DNA of 6,658 bases. Origin: Halococcaceae archaeon. Lineage in GTDB: Archaea > Halobacteriota > Halobacteria > Halobacteriales > Halalkalicoccaceae. Made by a program: the position numbers and the translations under genes. The notes beneath the pieces are model-generated. The model saw only the letters and a program-made list of their open reading frames with translations, was not told the DNA's origin and did no database searches. Location: positions 1 through 6,658 of the forward strand of contig SKWB01000241.1 of NCBI GenBank assembly GCA_007129135.1, given 5' to 3'. The first letter of the stretch is position 1; every line of letters begins with the position of its first letter. Positions 5,884-6,658 of this stretch are shown piece after piece.

Positions 5884-5895
5884 CCGAAACGGGTT

Positions 5896-6444
5896 CTACT
5901 CACACCGCGCGAGGAAGTTCTCGAAGACCTCCTCGCCGCGCTCGGTGTGGATCACCTCGGGGTGCCACTGGACGCCGTAGCGTTCGTTCTCGACGTCGCT
6001 CATCGCCTCGCAGCCACAGACGTCGCTTCTCGCGGTCAGCGTAAAGCCCTCGGGGAGCGTCTTCACCTCGTCGGCGTGGCTCGCCCAGACGCGGGTTTCG
6101 GGCGCGAGCGAGCCGACTAGCGGGTCCTCTTCGTCCAGGATCTCGACGGTGACGTCCGCGTAGCCGCCGTACTCCCCCGAGCCGACGGTCCCGCCGAGCG
6201 TGTCGGCCATCACCTGCATCCCGAGACAGATCCCCAGTATCGGGACGTCGAGGCCGAGGTACTCCCGGGCGCGGCCGATCCGCTCGATGTCCGGGCCGCC
6301 CGAGAGCACGAGGCCGTCGGCGTCGATCTCCTCGGGGGGTGTCTCGGCGTCCACGAGGTCGGTCTCGATCCCGAGGTCGCGCAGGGTTCGGTGTTCCAGG
6401 TGGGTGAACTGGCCGTGGAGGTCCACCACGTCGATCCGGGTCAT
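5896..6444 (-). CDS. guaA: GMP synthase, glutamine amidotransferase subunit A
   Basis: Hydrolyses glutamine and supplies ammonia to the separate ATP-pyrophosphatase subunit (GuaAB), which converts XMP to GMP. Many archaea split the enzyme into two polypeptides, and this 182-residue protein is the glutaminase part only. The catalytic triad of a class I amidotransferase is visible: nucleophile C73 in ILGICLGMQ, and H161 and E163 in YGVQWHPEV. LSGGPDIER (47-55) is the usual oxyanion-side loop, and VWASHADEV (119-127) matches the GMP synthase subfamily. ATG 6444 is chosen because the family N-terminus begins there (MTRIDVVDLHGQF) and a TATA-like box lies about 27 nt upstream. The 55 in-frame codons further upstream run into the neighbouring gene on the same strand in a different frame. 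The synthetase subunit gene is not in the window. Confidence 0.93.
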   Translation of the reverse strand: MTRIDVVDLHGQFTHLEHRTLRDLGIETDLVDAETPPEEIDADGLVLSGGPDIERIGRAREYLGLDVPILGICLGMQVMADTLGGTVGSGEYGGYADVTVEILDEEDPLVGSLAPETRVWASHADEVKTLPEGFTLTARSDVCGCEAMSDVENERYGVQWHPEVIHTERGEEVFENFLARCE

Positions 6445-6467
6445 TGCACCCCGTAGCAGGCACCGGG

Positions 6468-6476
6468 TGAAAAGCG
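6468..6476 (-). promoter_or_regulatory. TATA-like box for guaA
   Basis: On the minus strand the sequence reads cgcttttca, with the TTTT centred about 27-28 nt upstream of the guaA ATG at 6444. It lies in the 47-nt gap behind the decarboxylase stop. Sequence and spacing suit a leaderless haloarchaeal promoter, so guaA is probably transcribed independently of the upstream gene. Confidence 0.55.
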
Positions 6477-6491
6477 ACGCGGAACTCCGTT

Positions 6492-6658
6492 TCAGGGCTC
6501 TCTCCGCCCCGTCGGGTTCGCGGCCGCGAGGACGTCCTCGATCCCGTCGAACAGCCGATCGACCGTCGATTCGTCCGTGAACGGGTTCAACAGCGCGACG
6601 CGGAGCCACCGGCTCCCCCGGTAGGTGGGCAGCGAGACGAACACGTCGTACTCCTCCA
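6492..6658 (-). CDS. Probable PLP-dependent group II decarboxylase, C-terminal end (partial)
   Basis: Only the last 54 codons are visible. The frame enters from the right edge and ends in TGA at 6494-6492. The peptide has EEYDVFVSLPTYRGSRWLR followed by VALLNPFTDESTVDRLFDGI and ends in NPTGRREP. The pattern of a strand, then a substrate-cap LRVALLNP with a T-D-E-S/T-x-D-R-L helix, resembles the C-terminal small domain of pyridoxal phosphate-dependent amino-acid decarboxylases (DDC/GAD-like, for example tyrosine or 2,4-diaminobutyrate decarboxylase). The PLP lysine and the substrate-determining part are outside the window, so substrate and even the exact family are uncertain. An aminotransferase of the same fold is the main alternative. 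It lies 47 nt upstream of guaA on the same strand. Confidence 0.65.
   Translation of the reverse strand, partial: EEYDVFVSLPTYRGSRWLRVALLNPFTDESTVDRLFDGIEDVLAAANPTGRREP

Noticed and set aside
5884..5895. Possible bidirectional terminator between DUF3194 and guaA
   Set aside because: The 12-nt gap has no useful stem and no T-run on either strand.
6445..6609. N-terminal extension of guaA by 55 codons
   Set aside because: Those codons overlap the TATA-like box and the C-terminus of the upstream decarboxylase in another frame. The amidotransferase family N-terminus begins at ATG 6444.
1..6658. Search for CRISPR arrays, insertion sequences, attachment sites, rRNA or tRNA genes
   Set aside because: No regularly spaced repeats, transposase-like frames, terminal inverted repeats or RNA gene folds were seen by eye. 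Composition is uniform across the window with no sign of recent transfer.

Overview
The window looks like a chromosomal segment of a haloarchaeon (class Halobacteria). It is very GC-rich. The proteins are acidic, rich in Asp and Glu and poor in Lys. Most genes or operons have a T/A-rich box about 25-30 nt before the start codon and no convincing Shine-Dalgarno sequence, which is typical of leaderless haloarchaeal transcripts. Gene content is archaeal: an L37Ae ribosomal protein, RNA polymerase subunit P, KEOPS Pcc1, prefoldin beta, an archaeal-length TruD and a stand-alone glutamine amidotransferase subunit of GMP synthase. I cannot place the genus.

Left part (1-2222, + strand): the 3' end of a cobyrinate a,c-diamide synthase gene (cobalamin synthesis), then a complete truD (tRNA pseudouridine-13 synthase). 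Middle (2219-3613, - strand): a MATE-family multidrug/sodium-type efflux transporter. It converges on truD and shares one CTAG palindrome with it as both stop codons. A 155-bp divergent intergenic region (3614-3768) with GC-rich inverted repeats separates it from the next block.

Central block (3769-5883, + strand): a zinc-ribbon DUF2103 protein (GTG start), then the conserved archaeal information-processing cluster L37Ae - rpoP - pcc1 - pfdB - DUF3194. L37Ae, rpoP and pcc1 overlap by stop/start fusion and are probably one transcript. pfdB and DUF3194 abut with no gap behind a probable second promoter. Together they serve the large ribosomal subunit, RNA polymerase, tRNA t6A modification and co-translational folding. 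Right part (5896-6658, - strand): guaA (GMP synthase glutaminase subunit) and the C-terminal end of a probable PLP-dependent group II decarboxylase.

The window is mainly housekeeping DNA. I see no mobile element, CRISPR array, tRNA or rRNA, and no clear new defence or metabolic system. The best leads are: an L37Ae with all four zinc-ligand cysteines replaced, the uncharacterised DUF2103 and DUF3194 proteins inside a translation/transcription neighbourhood, the absence of exosome genes from the expected superoperon position, and paired inverted repeats in two promoter-bearing intergenic regions. There is no stretch over 300 bases without a gene.
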